Counted from the stretch's first letter, positions 1 to 6,093 are shown. The stretch is 6,901 nt of DNA from a bacterium (GCA_021791135.1 JAJYXD010000037.1:1-6901), one strand, 5' to 3'. The notes: generated from the letters alone by a model not told the origin. Translations and numbers: made by a program.

Positions 1-338
1 CGGGACTCGGCATCGAGTTTGAAGAGCATCCGGAACGATCGGAGGAACGAAGACAGGAAAGAAACCGCGAAGAAGAAAAGGAAGAGAGATCTCACCGCCC
101 CCCGAATCATGTTCAAGAAAAAAGAGAGCAAAAAACCGAAGAACGGCCGAAGACGACGTTCGAGGAAGAGTCTGTAATCGCTCCCCAGTCCGAAGGGTCC
201 GCACTCTCGCTTCACGCGCTTGAAACGGGTTCCGGCGCCGAGGCAAAGAAGAAAGAAGAATCGGAAGAGGTGTTAAACGTGGAAGAGTTGAGAAGCGCTT
301 TGAAGGAAGCGCTGGAAAAAGTAAAGAAAGCGGATTAG
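1..338 (+). CDS. C-terminal part of an unrecognised, highly charged protein (5' end outside the window)
   Basis: An open frame runs from position 3 to the TAG at 336-338, giving the last 111 residues of a larger protein. The sequence is dominated by Glu, Lys and Arg. It has a Glu/Arg-rich stretch (about residues 6-55 of the visible part), a more neutral Ser/Pro/Leu linker (about 58-80), and a final segment with the pattern LNVEELRSALKEALEKVKKA that should form an amphipathic helix. No catalytic motif, membrane segment or signal is visible, so no function is assigned. A low-complexity acidic/basic tail ending in a short helix suggests a disordered C-terminal extension of a larger enzyme or scaffold. 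Frame 1 is also open as far as 177 and encodes a Lys/Arg-rich peptide, but it stops earlier and lacks the ordered end. This frame is preferred because it reaches a stop directly before the inverted repeat at 342-430. Confidence 0.6.
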   Translation, partial: GLGIEFEEHPERSEERRQERNREEEKEERSHRPPNHVQEKREQKTEERPKTTFEEESVIAPQSEGSALSLHALETGSGAEAKKKEESEEVLNVEELRSALKEALEKVKKAD

Positions 339-341
339 AAA

Positions 342-430
342 ATACGCGGAGCGGGACGCACTAAAAAGTGTGCGCTCCGGGCCGCTTGGCCAAGTCTTAC
401 CCACTTTTTACTACGTCCCACTCCGCGTAT
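342..430 (-). terminator. Large inverted repeat, probable terminator for efp (possibly bidirectional) or dispersed hairpin repeat
   Basis: Two 29-nt arms (342-370 and 402-430) are inverted copies: 26 of 29 pairs are Watson-Crick. Two of the three mismatches are C/A when read on the plus strand but become G-U pairs in minus-strand RNA, giving 28 of 29 pairs there. The 31-nt loop carries a further hairpin, GGCC-GCTT-GGCC at 380-391. In minus-strand RNA the stem is followed by a short U-rich tail (UUUC, opposite 338-341), and it lies 27 nt past the efp stop, as a terminator would. On the plus strand there is no U-tract after the stem, so termination of the incoming gene is less certain. The stem is much longer than usual for an intrinsic terminator, so a dispersed palindromic element reused as a terminator is an alternative. 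Confidence 0.6.
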
Positions 431-456
431 CAGGGGAGGGAGTTGTTGGTACGATC

Positions 457-1032
457 TTAATTCTTTTCCACGCGCTCGATATACTCACCTGTTGAGGTAT
501 TTACTCGTACTACATCTCCTTCGTTAATGAAGAGGGGAACGTTTACCTTGGCTCCCGTTTCGAGTGTTGCGAGTTTGTTCCCGCCTTGTGCGGTGTTTCC
601 TTTGAGTGCGGGCGGCGCTTCGGTCACTTTCAAGTCCATTTTAATGGGAAGTTCTACGTTAATAATTTTTTCCTCGAACTTGTCGGCGGTAACGTCGGTA
701 TTCGCTTTAAGAAACTGCACCCCTTCTCCAATCGCCTCGGCGGGGAGTTTGAAACGATTCTTCGGATTTCCGGCCTCATGGAACCAGTATTCGCCTCGGC
801 TCTCATAGATGAACTTCACGGGCATGGCGACAATCTCCGCCTCTTCGAACGTATCGTTCACGTGTGCGGCAAATTCCTGCACCTTGCCGCTTATGAGGTT
901 TTTTACCTTAAGCTGCGCTACGGGTTTTCGCTGCTGCATGCGAATGAACGCATACTCAAGTACGCGATAAGGATCCCCATCCTTCACGAAGGCGGTTCCG
1001 ATTTTGAGGTCATTGTAAGCGAGTCGAGCCAT
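457..1032 (-). CDS. efp: Translation elongation factor P
   Basis: EF-P (191 residues; the family is usually about 185-190) binds ribosomes stalled on polyproline stretches, between the P and E sites, and promotes peptide bond formation. The three-domain layout is complete: N-terminal KOW-like domain (about 1-63), a first OB domain (about 65-126) and a second OB domain (about 129-190). The C-terminal family signature is clear around residues 163-185, with VPLFINEGDVVRVNTSTGEY. The tip loop after F29 reads IRMQQRKPVAQ, so the residue aligned with the modified Lys34 of E. coli is Gln34, next to Arg35 and Lys36. The usual PGKG-type loop is absent, and modification by EpmA (lysine) or EarP (arginine) at that exact site is not expected. 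The ATG start at 1030-1032 gives the standard N-terminus; no Shine-Dalgarno sequence precedes it. It diverges from mnmA. Confidence 0.96.
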   Translation of the reverse strand: MARLAYNDLKIGTAFVKDGDPYRVLEYAFIRMQQRKPVAQLKVKNLISGKVQEFAAHVNDTFEEAEIVAMPVKFIYESRGEYWFHEAGNPKNRFKLPAEAIGEGVQFLKANTDVTADKFEEKIINVELPIKMDLKVTEAPPALKGNTAQGGNKLATLETGAKVNVPLFINEGDVVRVNTSTGEYIERVEKN

Positions 1033-1059
1033 GTTGAATAAAATATCGATTACCGTCCC

Positions 1060-1088
1060 ATTCTATTGAAATCTTTCGAAAATTTCAA
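1060..1088 (-). promoter_or_regulatory. Predicted sigma-70-type promoter of efp
   Basis: Read on the minus strand, TTGAAA (1088-1083) is followed by a 17-nt spacer and TAGAAT (1065-1060). Transcription would begin near 1053, leaving an untranslated leader of about 20 nt without a recognisable Shine-Dalgarno sequence. A second TATTTT box (1045-1040) lies 7 nt before the ATG and could support a leaderless transcript, but it has no good -35 box. The promoter shares its DNA with that of mnmA on the other strand. Confidence 0.6.
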
Positions 1089-1094
1089 GATAAT
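1066..1094 (+). promoter_or_regulatory. Predicted sigma-70-type promoter of mnmA
   Basis: TTGAAA (1066-1071), a 17-nt spacer and GATAAT (1089-1094) make a good match to the consensus with ideal spacing. The ATG of mnmA begins 9 nt after the -10 box, so the predicted transcription start (about 1101-1102) falls only 2-3 nt before the start codon. The transcript would be practically leaderless, consistent with the absence of a Shine-Dalgarno sequence. Its -35 box lies directly beside the efp -10 box, and its -10 box directly beside the efp -35 box. Confidence 0.65.
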
Positions 1095-1103
1095 GCCCTT
1101 GCG

Positions 1104-2246
1104 ATGAAAGAGAACCAAAAAAAGGTGTTTGTAGGCATGTCCGGGGGGGTAGACTCCTCGGTTGCCGCCTACTTACTCAAGAAAGAAGGGTATGACGTTA
1201 CCGGCGTTTTTATTCGTTCGTTCAATATCGACGGGTGTGAAGAAAAAGATGCGGAAGACGCGCGTCGCGTTGCCGAGCACCTCAAGATTCCTTTCTATGT
1301 GTTCGACTTCGAGAAGGAATACAAGAAAAAGGTAGTGGAGTATATGGTAGAAGGATACAGGCACGGCATTACGCCGAATCCCGATGTGATGTGCAATAAG
1401 GAGATCAAGTTCGGTTTGTTCTTGAAAAAAGCGCGCGCGATGGGAGCGGATCTGATCGCAACCGGACATTACGTCCGGTTGCACAAATTCCAAATGACAA
1501 ATTTCAAATTCCAAATAAATTCGAAAGTCTCCTCCGAAAGAGGATCCACCTCCGGCGGAAAAACTCAAAACTCAAAATTCGGTCTTTGGTCTGCCAAAGA
1601 CTTGAATAAGGATCAGTCGTATTTTCTTTGGACCCTTACTCAAGATCAACTTAAATATTGCCTTTTTCCGATCGGAGATTATACGAAACCGGAGGTGCGT
1701 ATCATCGCGCGGAAGGTGGGATTGCCGACGGCGGAGAAAAAAGATTCGCAGGGAATCTGTTTTTTGGGTCAGGTGGAGCTTGGTGATTTTTTGAAGCGTT
1801 ACATCAAACCGAAGAAGGGGCCGGTCATCGATACGGGCGGCAGAAAAGTGGGGGAGCATGACGGGATTTTTTTCTATACCGTAGGTCAAAGGCACGGTCT
1901 CGGTCTCGGCGGGGGAGAACCATACTATATCGCGGAAAAAGTTTTGAAGACCAATACGCTCGTCGTGGCGCGGGGGAGCGACAATCCGGCGCTCTTCCGA
2001 AAAGATGTGGAGGTCACGGATATAAGCCTCATCCGTCCATTGGGGACTTCGGAACTGAAGTCCGGAATTCCCATACTCGCCCGCATCCGTTATCGTCAGC
2101 CGCTTGCAAAAGCAGCACTCACTAAGCTCAAAACCGGCAATCTCAAGCTGGAGTTCGAAAATCCGATCAAGTTCGTCGCGCCAGGCCAGTCGGCGGTATT
2201 TTATTCGGGAAAGAAAGAAATGCTCGGAGGGGGGATCATCCTTTAG
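1104..2246 (+). CDS. mnmA: tRNA-specific 2-thiouridylase MnmA
   Basis: MnmA uses ATP to adenylate U34 in the anticodon of tRNA-Lys, -Glu and -Gln and replaces its 2-oxygen with sulfur. The PP-loop motif SGGVDSS is at residues 13-19. The catalytic cysteines are Cys97 (in NPDVMCNKEIKF) and Cys219 (in DSQGICFL). The tRNA-binding motifs ATGHYVR (119-125) and NKDQSYF (168-174) are present, and the C-terminal beta-barrel ends with APGQSAVFY and LGGG. All key residues are intact. At 380 residues it is longer than typical (about 350-365) because of an inserted segment of about 33 residues (128-160) between ATGHYVR and NKDQSYF, encoded by repeat-like DNA described separately. The loop is normally short and variable, so the insert may be tolerated. 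The ATG at 1104 sits just behind the -10 box. The gene is followed after 26 bp by comEC. Confidence 0.95.
   Translation: MKENQKKVFVGMSGGVDSSVAAYLLKKEGYDVTGVFIRSFNIDGCEEKDAEDARRVAEHLKIPFYVFDFEKEYKKKVVEYMVEGYRHGITPNPDVMCNKEIKFGLFLKKARAMGADLIATGHYVRLHKFQMTNFKFQINSKVSSERGSTSGGKTQNSKFGLWSAKDLNKDQSYFLWTLTQDQLKYCLFPIGDYTKPEVRIIARKVGLPTAEKKDSQGICFLGQVELGDFLKRYIKPKKGPVIDTGGRKVGEHDGIFFYTVGQRHGLGLGGGEPYYIAEKVLKTNTLVVARGSDNPALFRKDVEVTDISLIRPLGTSELKSGIPILARIRYRQPLAKAALTKLKTGNLKLEFENPIKFVAPGQSAVFYSGKKEMLGGGIIL
1458..1482. repeat. Perfect 10-bp hairpin at the left edge of the mnmA insert
   Basis: GCAACCGGAC (1458-1467) and GTCCGGTTGC (1473-1482) are exact inverted copies around a 5-nt loop, lying in the codons for the conserved ATGHYVRL stretch. 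The repeat-like insert starts at the next base. A second perfect hairpin, GTCTTTGG / CCAAAGAC (1582-1589 and 1594-1601, 4-nt loop), starts right after the insert ends. The structure is seen directly; whether it has any role is unknown. Confidence 0.5.
1483..1581 (+). repeat. In-frame 99-bp repeat-like element inside mnmA
   Basis: This segment of exactly 33 codons differs from its surroundings. It begins with two copies of CAAATTCCAAAT (1484-1495 and 1505-1516, period 21 nt). It has a GC-richer centre with a TCCTC/GAGGA hairpin (1530-1544). It ends with three 7-nt units, AAAACTC, AAAACTC and AAAATTC (1560-1580). The encoded residues (Lys128 to about Gly160) are polar, repeat K/FKFQ with a 7-residue period, and lie where other MnmA proteins have only a short loop. 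The ends are not inverted copies and no transposase is encoded. It resembles small dispersed AT-rich repeats of CPR genomes and, in behaviour, the palindromic elements that insert in frame into Rickettsia genes. That it is mobile is inference. Confidence 0.55.
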
Positions 2247-2260
2247 ATGAGCTTTTTCTG

Positions 2261-2266
2261 TATAAT
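2261..2266 (+). promoter_or_regulatory. Predicted -10 box for a leaderless comEC transcript
   Basis: A perfect TATAAT stands 6 nt before the GTG start of comEC, so the expected transcription start coincides with the start codon. The region 17 nt upstream (ATCCTT at 2238-2243, within the end of mnmA) is a poor -35 match. An upstream T-run (2253-2257) may mark weak termination of mnmA. There is no Shine-Dalgarno sequence. Confidence 0.5.
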
Positions 2267-2272
2267 ACATAT

Positions 2273-3721
2273 GTGCCGGCGTACGATGTTTTCTTTTACG
2301 GCGCGTTGTTCTTTCTTGGGGGGATTGCAGGAGCGAGTTTAGGATTGCGCTCCTCGCTGCTTTATATCGCCGCGTTTGGTATCGCGGTTTTTTTGTTGTT
2401 GTGGCATCTGAAAAAAAGGAGTCGATTTCTTTGGTATACAGGGCTCTCACTCCTCTTTCTTGTCGGTGCGATCTACTACACGGGATTCACCGGAGGAGAT
2501 GTCAGAAAAAACATCGTACCGGGAGAGTTTACATTCGAGGGCGTTGTCGAAGAAGATCCGGAGATTAAAGACGCATTCCAATCGCTGGTAGTCAAAGTAC
2601 GAAGCGGGACGCTGCGCGACTCTCGTCTTCTTATTACCACGGATCGATATCCCTCCTTCCGCTATGGAGACGTGCTTCGCATATCGGGGACAATAGGAAG
2701 ACCGGATTCGGATTCGTTCGATCGGTATCTCAAAAAAGAGCGGATCGATGGCTCGATTCGTTTTCCGGAACTTTCGCGCGTTGCGGAACATCAGGGATCG
2801 CCCCTTAAGTCGTTCCTGTTTTCCGTTCGCCATTCCGTGCTCGAATCGTTCGGGGAACTGCTTCCGCAGAACAAAGCGGCGTTTCTGGGAGGTCTTGTGT
2901 TGGGAGATCGAAGCGGATTTTCGAAGGAGTTCACCTCGGCGATGCAGGGAAGCGGTACGACGCATCTCGTCGCGCTCTCCGGATACAACATCTCGATTAT
3001 CGTACTCGCCGCGATGTCGGTACTCGTGTTTTTTATGAAAAGAAATATCGCTGCCGCGCTTACCTGCTGTTTAGTCGCGGGTTTTGTCGTGATGACGGGA
3101 ATCGAGGCATCGGTCGTACGCGCCGCGGTCATGGGCGTACTGATACTTATCGCGAAAGAGCGCGGAAGATTATTCGATGTCCGAAACGTTATCGTGTGCG
3201 CGGGACTCGTGATGGTGCTTTTGAATCCGCGCATTCTCGTATTCGATGTGGGATTCGGTCTGTCATTTCTCGCGCTTCTTGGAATTGTGTATCTGAAACC
3301 CGCAATACAGAAACGCTGGCGCACCTTCGAGAATCCCGGATTTCTTTCCTGGCGAGAAAACATACTTACTACTTCTGCGGCACAATGCATGGTGCTTCCG
3401 TTACTCGTCGGCTCGTTCGGCTCGTTTTCTCCGCTCTCACTTTTCTCGAACATTCTGATCCTCGAGTGTGTTCCCCTCACAATGGCGTTCGGTTTTGCAG
3501 TGGGAGGAGTCGCATTTCTTTCTCATTACGCCGCACTTGCTTTGAGCTGGTTCGTATTGCCGCTTCTTTACTTTGAGACGGGGGTTATAACGTTTTTTGG
3601 AAAAGTGGGATTCCTTCTCGAAATTCCTTTCCACTGGAGTTTCGCGGTTCCCTACTATGCCGCGATAGGATGGTTCATATGGAAGATGAATAAAAGAGAA
3701 AGAGAATTGAAAAGAGCATGA
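2273..3721 (+). CDS. comEC: ComEC/Rec2-type DNA uptake channel, membrane part only
   Basis: ComEC forms the inner-membrane channel through which single-stranded DNA enters during natural transformation. This 482-residue protein has three hydrophobic segments near the N-terminus (about 5-25, 28-44, 52-70) and then a soluble DUF4131/OB-like region containing GEFTFEGVVEEDPE and FDRYLKKERIDG (149-160). The Competence domain follows, with LGDRSG and the motif GTTHLVALSGYN (228-239) before many membrane segments to the C-terminus. The metallo-beta-lactamase-like domain usually fused behind this part is absent from the chain and is encoded by the next gene, whose start overlaps this stop (ATGA at 3718-3721). 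The GTG start is chosen because it directly follows the TATAAT box and a membrane segment follows at once. The ATG at 2271 is in another frame, which closes after about 18 codons. Confidence 0.9.
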   Translation: MPAYDVFFYGALFFLGGIAGASLGLRSSLLYIAAFGIAVFLLLWHLKKRSRFLWYTGLSLLFLVGAIYYTGFTGGDVRKNIVPGEFTFEGVVEEDPEIKDAFQSLVVKVRSGTLRDSRLLITTDRYPSFRYGDVLRISGTIGRPDSDSFDRYLKKERIDGSIRFPELSRVAEHQGSPLKSFLFSVRHSVLESFGELLPQNKAAFLGGLVLGDRSGFSKEFTSAMQGSGTTHLVALSGYNISIIVLAAMSVLVFFMKRNIAAALTCCLVAGFVVMTGIEASVVRAAVMGVLILIAKERGRLFDVRNVIVCAGLVMVLLNPRILVFDVGFGLSFLALLGIVYLKPAIQKRWRTFENPGFLSWRENILTTSAAQCMVLPLLVGSFGSFSPLSLFSNILILECVPLTMAFGFAVGGVAFLSHYAALALSWFVLPLLYFETGVITFFGKVGFLLEIPFHWSFAVPYYAAIGWFIWKMNKRERELKRA

Positions 3722-4641
3722 AAATGCAACCTGGGGAAGTCGAGTCTCCCGAGAGAAAATCCGTCCTCCAGATACTCCCGGAGGTTTTCAACTATATCGA
3801 GCGCAGGATCGGGAGGTTTATCCTTATATTTTTCCTTCTTTTTACTCTTTCCGTCTGGCTTCTTGTCAGAATTGTCCATACGGACCAAGATGATCTCCTG
3901 ATTCACTTCCTGCCGGTAGGACAAGGGGACAGTGAGCTTATCGCGCTTCCCGGCGGGGCAACCGTACTTATCGACGGCGGACCACCGACGCTCGATGCAG
4001 TGCGAGCGCTTGATGCGGCGTTACCGTCCGGCATCAGGTCGATCGATGTGGTTATAATGACGCATCCCCATCTGGATCATTTCGGAGGACTCATCGATGT
4101 TGCGAAACGGTACAGAATCGGCGCGTTCATCTCGAACGGACTTTCTTCGAATCAGGCCTCGTTCCGTGAACTGAAGAAAACGCTTGAAGATCGCCGCGTG
4201 CCGCGGATAACGTTCGGTGCGGGAGATTCGATCCACTACGCTTCGAGTGTTCTTATTGCGCTCGCCCCCTCTTTGGATTTGGGAATCGTGAAAAATCAAA
4301 ACGAGGCGGTACTGGTGCTTGAGCTTCTCGCGAGGAATACCAAGACGCTTTTTATGAGTGATGCGACGAGTGACGTTGAGGGCGCAATCGGAAAAATCGC
4401 GGGTAAGATCGACATATTGAAGGTGAGTCATCACGGATCGAAGTTTTCTTCATCAGAAACATTCTTAAAAACCGCACTTCCTCGGTTCGCGTTCGTTGAG
4501 GTCGGAAAAAACAGTTACGGGCACCCGACGCCGCAGGCACTGGCGCGTCTCGGGGAAATTGGCGCGAAAGTGTTCCGTACCGACAAGGATGGACTCATCA
4601 CGGTTCGAAGCGACGGGGCGACGCTCTTCGTTTTGAAATGA
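3718..4641 (+). CDS. Membrane-anchored ComEC-type metallo-beta-lactamase-fold hydrolase (detached ComEC C-terminal domain)
   Basis: This 307-residue protein has a cytoplasmic N-terminus rich in charge, a single membrane segment (about 33-53), and then a complete ComEC/Rec2-type metallo-beta-lactamase fold. Visible motifs are FLPVGQGDSELI and VLIDGGP, the metal-binding THPHLDH with H116, H118, D120 and H121, D215 in FMSDATSD, SHHGSKFSSS with H238 and H239, GHPTP with H269, and FRTDKDG near the end. In ComEC proteins this domain is thought to act on the incoming or degraded DNA strand. All the usual metal-ligand positions are kept, so it may be an active nuclease; that is inferred. The ATGA overlap with comEC points to translational coupling and joint assembly. 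The membrane segment would place the domain beside the channel despite the split. Met3 (3724) is an alternative start. Confidence 0.88.
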   Translation: MKMQPGEVESPERKSVLQILPEVFNYIERRIGRFILIFFLLFTLSVWLLVRIVHTDQDDLLIHFLPVGQGDSELIALPGGATVLIDGGPPTLDAVRALDAALPSGIRSIDVVIMTHPHLDHFGGLIDVAKRYRIGAFISNGLSSNQASFRELKKTLEDRRVPRITFGAGDSIHYASSVLIALAPSLDLGIVKNQNEAVLVLELLARNTKTLFMSDATSDVEGAIGKIAGKIDILKVSHHGSKFSSSETFLKTALPRFAFVEVGKNSYGHPTPQALARLGEIGAKVFRTDKDGLITVRSDGATLFVLK

Positions 4642-4661
4642 GTCGATTTCTGTAGTACAAT
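4633..4661 (+). promoter_or_regulatory. Predicted sigma-70-type promoter of aspS
   Basis: TTGAAA (4633-4638, inside the last codons of the preceding gene), a 17-nt spacer and TACAAT (4656-4661) form a strong promoter match. Transcription would begin near 4668, only about 7 nt before the aspS ATG. There is room for almost no leader and no Shine-Dalgarno sequence is seen. aspS is therefore likely transcribed separately from the com genes as well as by read-through. Confidence 0.6.
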
Positions 4662-4674
4662 TGAGCCGTATATT

Positions 4675-6093
4675 ATGCGAACACTCACGAAAGATATCGG
4701 TACCAAAGAGGGGGAGACGGTTGAACTCTTCGGTTGGGTAGATACCCGCCGCGATCACGGCAAGCTTATCTTTATCGATCTTCGCGATATGACCGGCATC
4801 GTGCAGGTTGTTTTTACGCCCGGTGACAAAGAACTTCACGCTGAGGCGGAACGGCTTCGTCCCGAGTGGGTGGTGAAGATAACCGGAAGCGTGGCGCGGC
4901 GCCCGAAGGGAATGGAAAACGAAAAAGTTGCAAACGGTCTTCACGAAGTGACGGCAACCGTGCTTCAAGTCATAACCGAAGCCAAGACGCCGCCCTTCGA
5001 CCTTGGAGGCGACGGAAGGGAAATAAACGAAGAGGTGAGAATGAAGTACCGCTATCTTGACCTTCGCCGTCCGCGCATGCGGAACAACCTGCGTATGCGC
5101 GCGAACGTGAACGCGTTCATCCGCGAGTTTTTGGGATCGCGCGGCTTTACCGAAATTGAGACGCCCTATATCAGTAAATCGACTCCGGAAGGTGCGAGAG
5201 ATTATCTCGTGCCGTCCAGAGTGTATCCCGGAAAGTTTTACGCGCTGCCGCAATCGCCCCAGCAGTATAAGCAGCTCCTTATGGTGGCGGGGCTCGAGCG
5301 TTATTTTCAGATCGTCAGATGTTTCAGGGACGAAGATACGCGGGGCGATCGCCAGCCGGAGTTCACCCAACTCGACATTGAGATGAGTTTTACGAATCAA
5401 GATGAGGTAATGGGACTGGTGGAGGAGCTTATGACGCAGTTGGTAAAGAAGCTATACCCGGAAAAACACCTGAGTCAGACCCCCTTTCCGCGAATGTCCT
5501 ATAAGGAAGCAATGGAGCGATATAACTCGGATAAACCCGATATTAGGAAAGACAAGAACGATCCGAACGAACTCGCGTTCCTTTTTGTAGTTGATTTTCC
5601 CGCCTTCGAATGGAAAGAAACCGAGAAACGGTGGGACGCGGTGCATCACCCCTTCACCCAGCCGCGCGTGAAAGATGTGGAGGATTTCAAGGCACAGTTC
5701 AAGAACAATCCGGGAGCGATTCTTGCGGATCAGTATGATCTCGTATTGAACGGTTACGAGATTGCGGGTGGTTCGATCCGTATCCACAATCCGGCGCTTC
5801 TCCAGGAGGTGTTTGAGGCGATGGGGAATAAACACGAAGAAGTGCTCGCGAAGTTCGGACACATGCTCGAGGCATTCGAGTACGGCGTGCCGCCGCACGG
5901 AGGCATTGCGCCGGGACTCGATCGCTTGATGTCGATTCTCCAAAACGAACCGAACATCCGCGAGGTGATCGCGTTTCCGAAGACGGGCGACGGGAGAGAC
6001 TTGATGATGGACGCACCTTCGGAGGTGAGTGAGGCGCAGCTCAAGGAACTCCACTTGAAAACCGAGAAGAACAATGGTACAAAGGGAATATAA
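4675..6093 (+). CDS. aspS: Aspartyl-tRNA synthetase, bacterial type lacking the GAD insertion domain
   Basis: AspRS charges tRNA-Asp with aspartate at the expense of ATP. The order is an N-terminal OB anticodon-binding domain (about 1-105, with GWVDTRRDHGKLIF), then the class II catalytic core. Motif 1 lies around 155-175 (FTEIETP), followed by the amino acid-binding LPQSPQQYKQLL. Motif 2 is VRCFRDED with Arg218, followed by QPEFTQLDIEMSF. Motif 3 is GIAPGLDRL with Arg417. It has 472 residues, whereas bacterial AspRS usually has about 580-600. The missing part is the GAD domain: SDKPDIR (285-291) is joined by about 12 residues to FVVDFPAFEW (304 onward), where other bacteria carry about 130. 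His28 in the RRDHG loop matches the type seen in non-discriminating enzymes, which also charge tRNA-Asn. The C-terminal tail is short and polar. Confidence 0.95.
   Translation: MRTLTKDIGTKEGETVELFGWVDTRRDHGKLIFIDLRDMTGIVQVVFTPGDKELHAEAERLRPEWVVKITGSVARRPKGMENEKVANGLHEVTATVLQVITEAKTPPFDLGGDGREINEEVRMKYRYLDLRRPRMRNNLRMRANVNAFIREFLGSRGFTEIETPYISKSTPEGARDYLVPSRVYPGKFYALPQSPQQYKQLLMVAGLERYFQIVRCFRDEDTRGDRQPEFTQLDIEMSFTNQDEVMGLVEELMTQLVKKLYPEKHLSQTPFPRMSYKEAMERYNSDKPDIRKDKNDPNELAFLFVVDFPAFEWKETEKRWDAVHHPFTQPRVKDVEDFKAQFKNNPGAILADQYDLVLNGYEIAGGSIRIHNPALLQEVFEAMGNKHEEVLAKFGHMLEAFEYGVPPHGGIAPGLDRLMSILQNEPNIREVIAFPKTGDGRDLMMDAPSEVSEAQLKELHLKTEKNNGTKGI

Noticed and set aside
1..177. Alternative frame 1 reading of the left-hand gene, Lys/Arg-rich and ending at 175-177
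   Set aside because: Composition alone explains its openness; the other frame continues to 338 with an ordered helical end just before the inverted repeat.
586..1041. Long plus-strand ORF opposite efp (151 codons)
   Set aside because: It is antisense to a certain EF-P gene, its product has no recognisable family features, and no promoter is evident; it is a shadow frame.
1484..1580. CRISPR-like array, suggested by the short repeats in mnmA
   Set aside because: The repeats are 12 nt and 7 nt long without distinct spacers and lie inside an intact coding frame.
2222..2257. Possible intrinsic terminator after mnmA (GCTC / GAGC followed by TTTTT)
   Set aside because: The stem has only 4 certain pairs with a poorly structured 23-nt loop that includes the stop codon; too weak to annotate as a terminator.
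1572..2450. Long minus-strand ORF (292 codons) opposite mnmA and the start of comEC
   Set aside because: It overlaps two clearly recognised genes on the other strand, and its translation is Arg-rich and without domain motifs; it is a shadow frame.
4465..5400. Long minus-strand ORF (311 codons) opposite aspS
   Set aside because: It is a mirror of the conserved aspS coding sequence with no recognisable domain.
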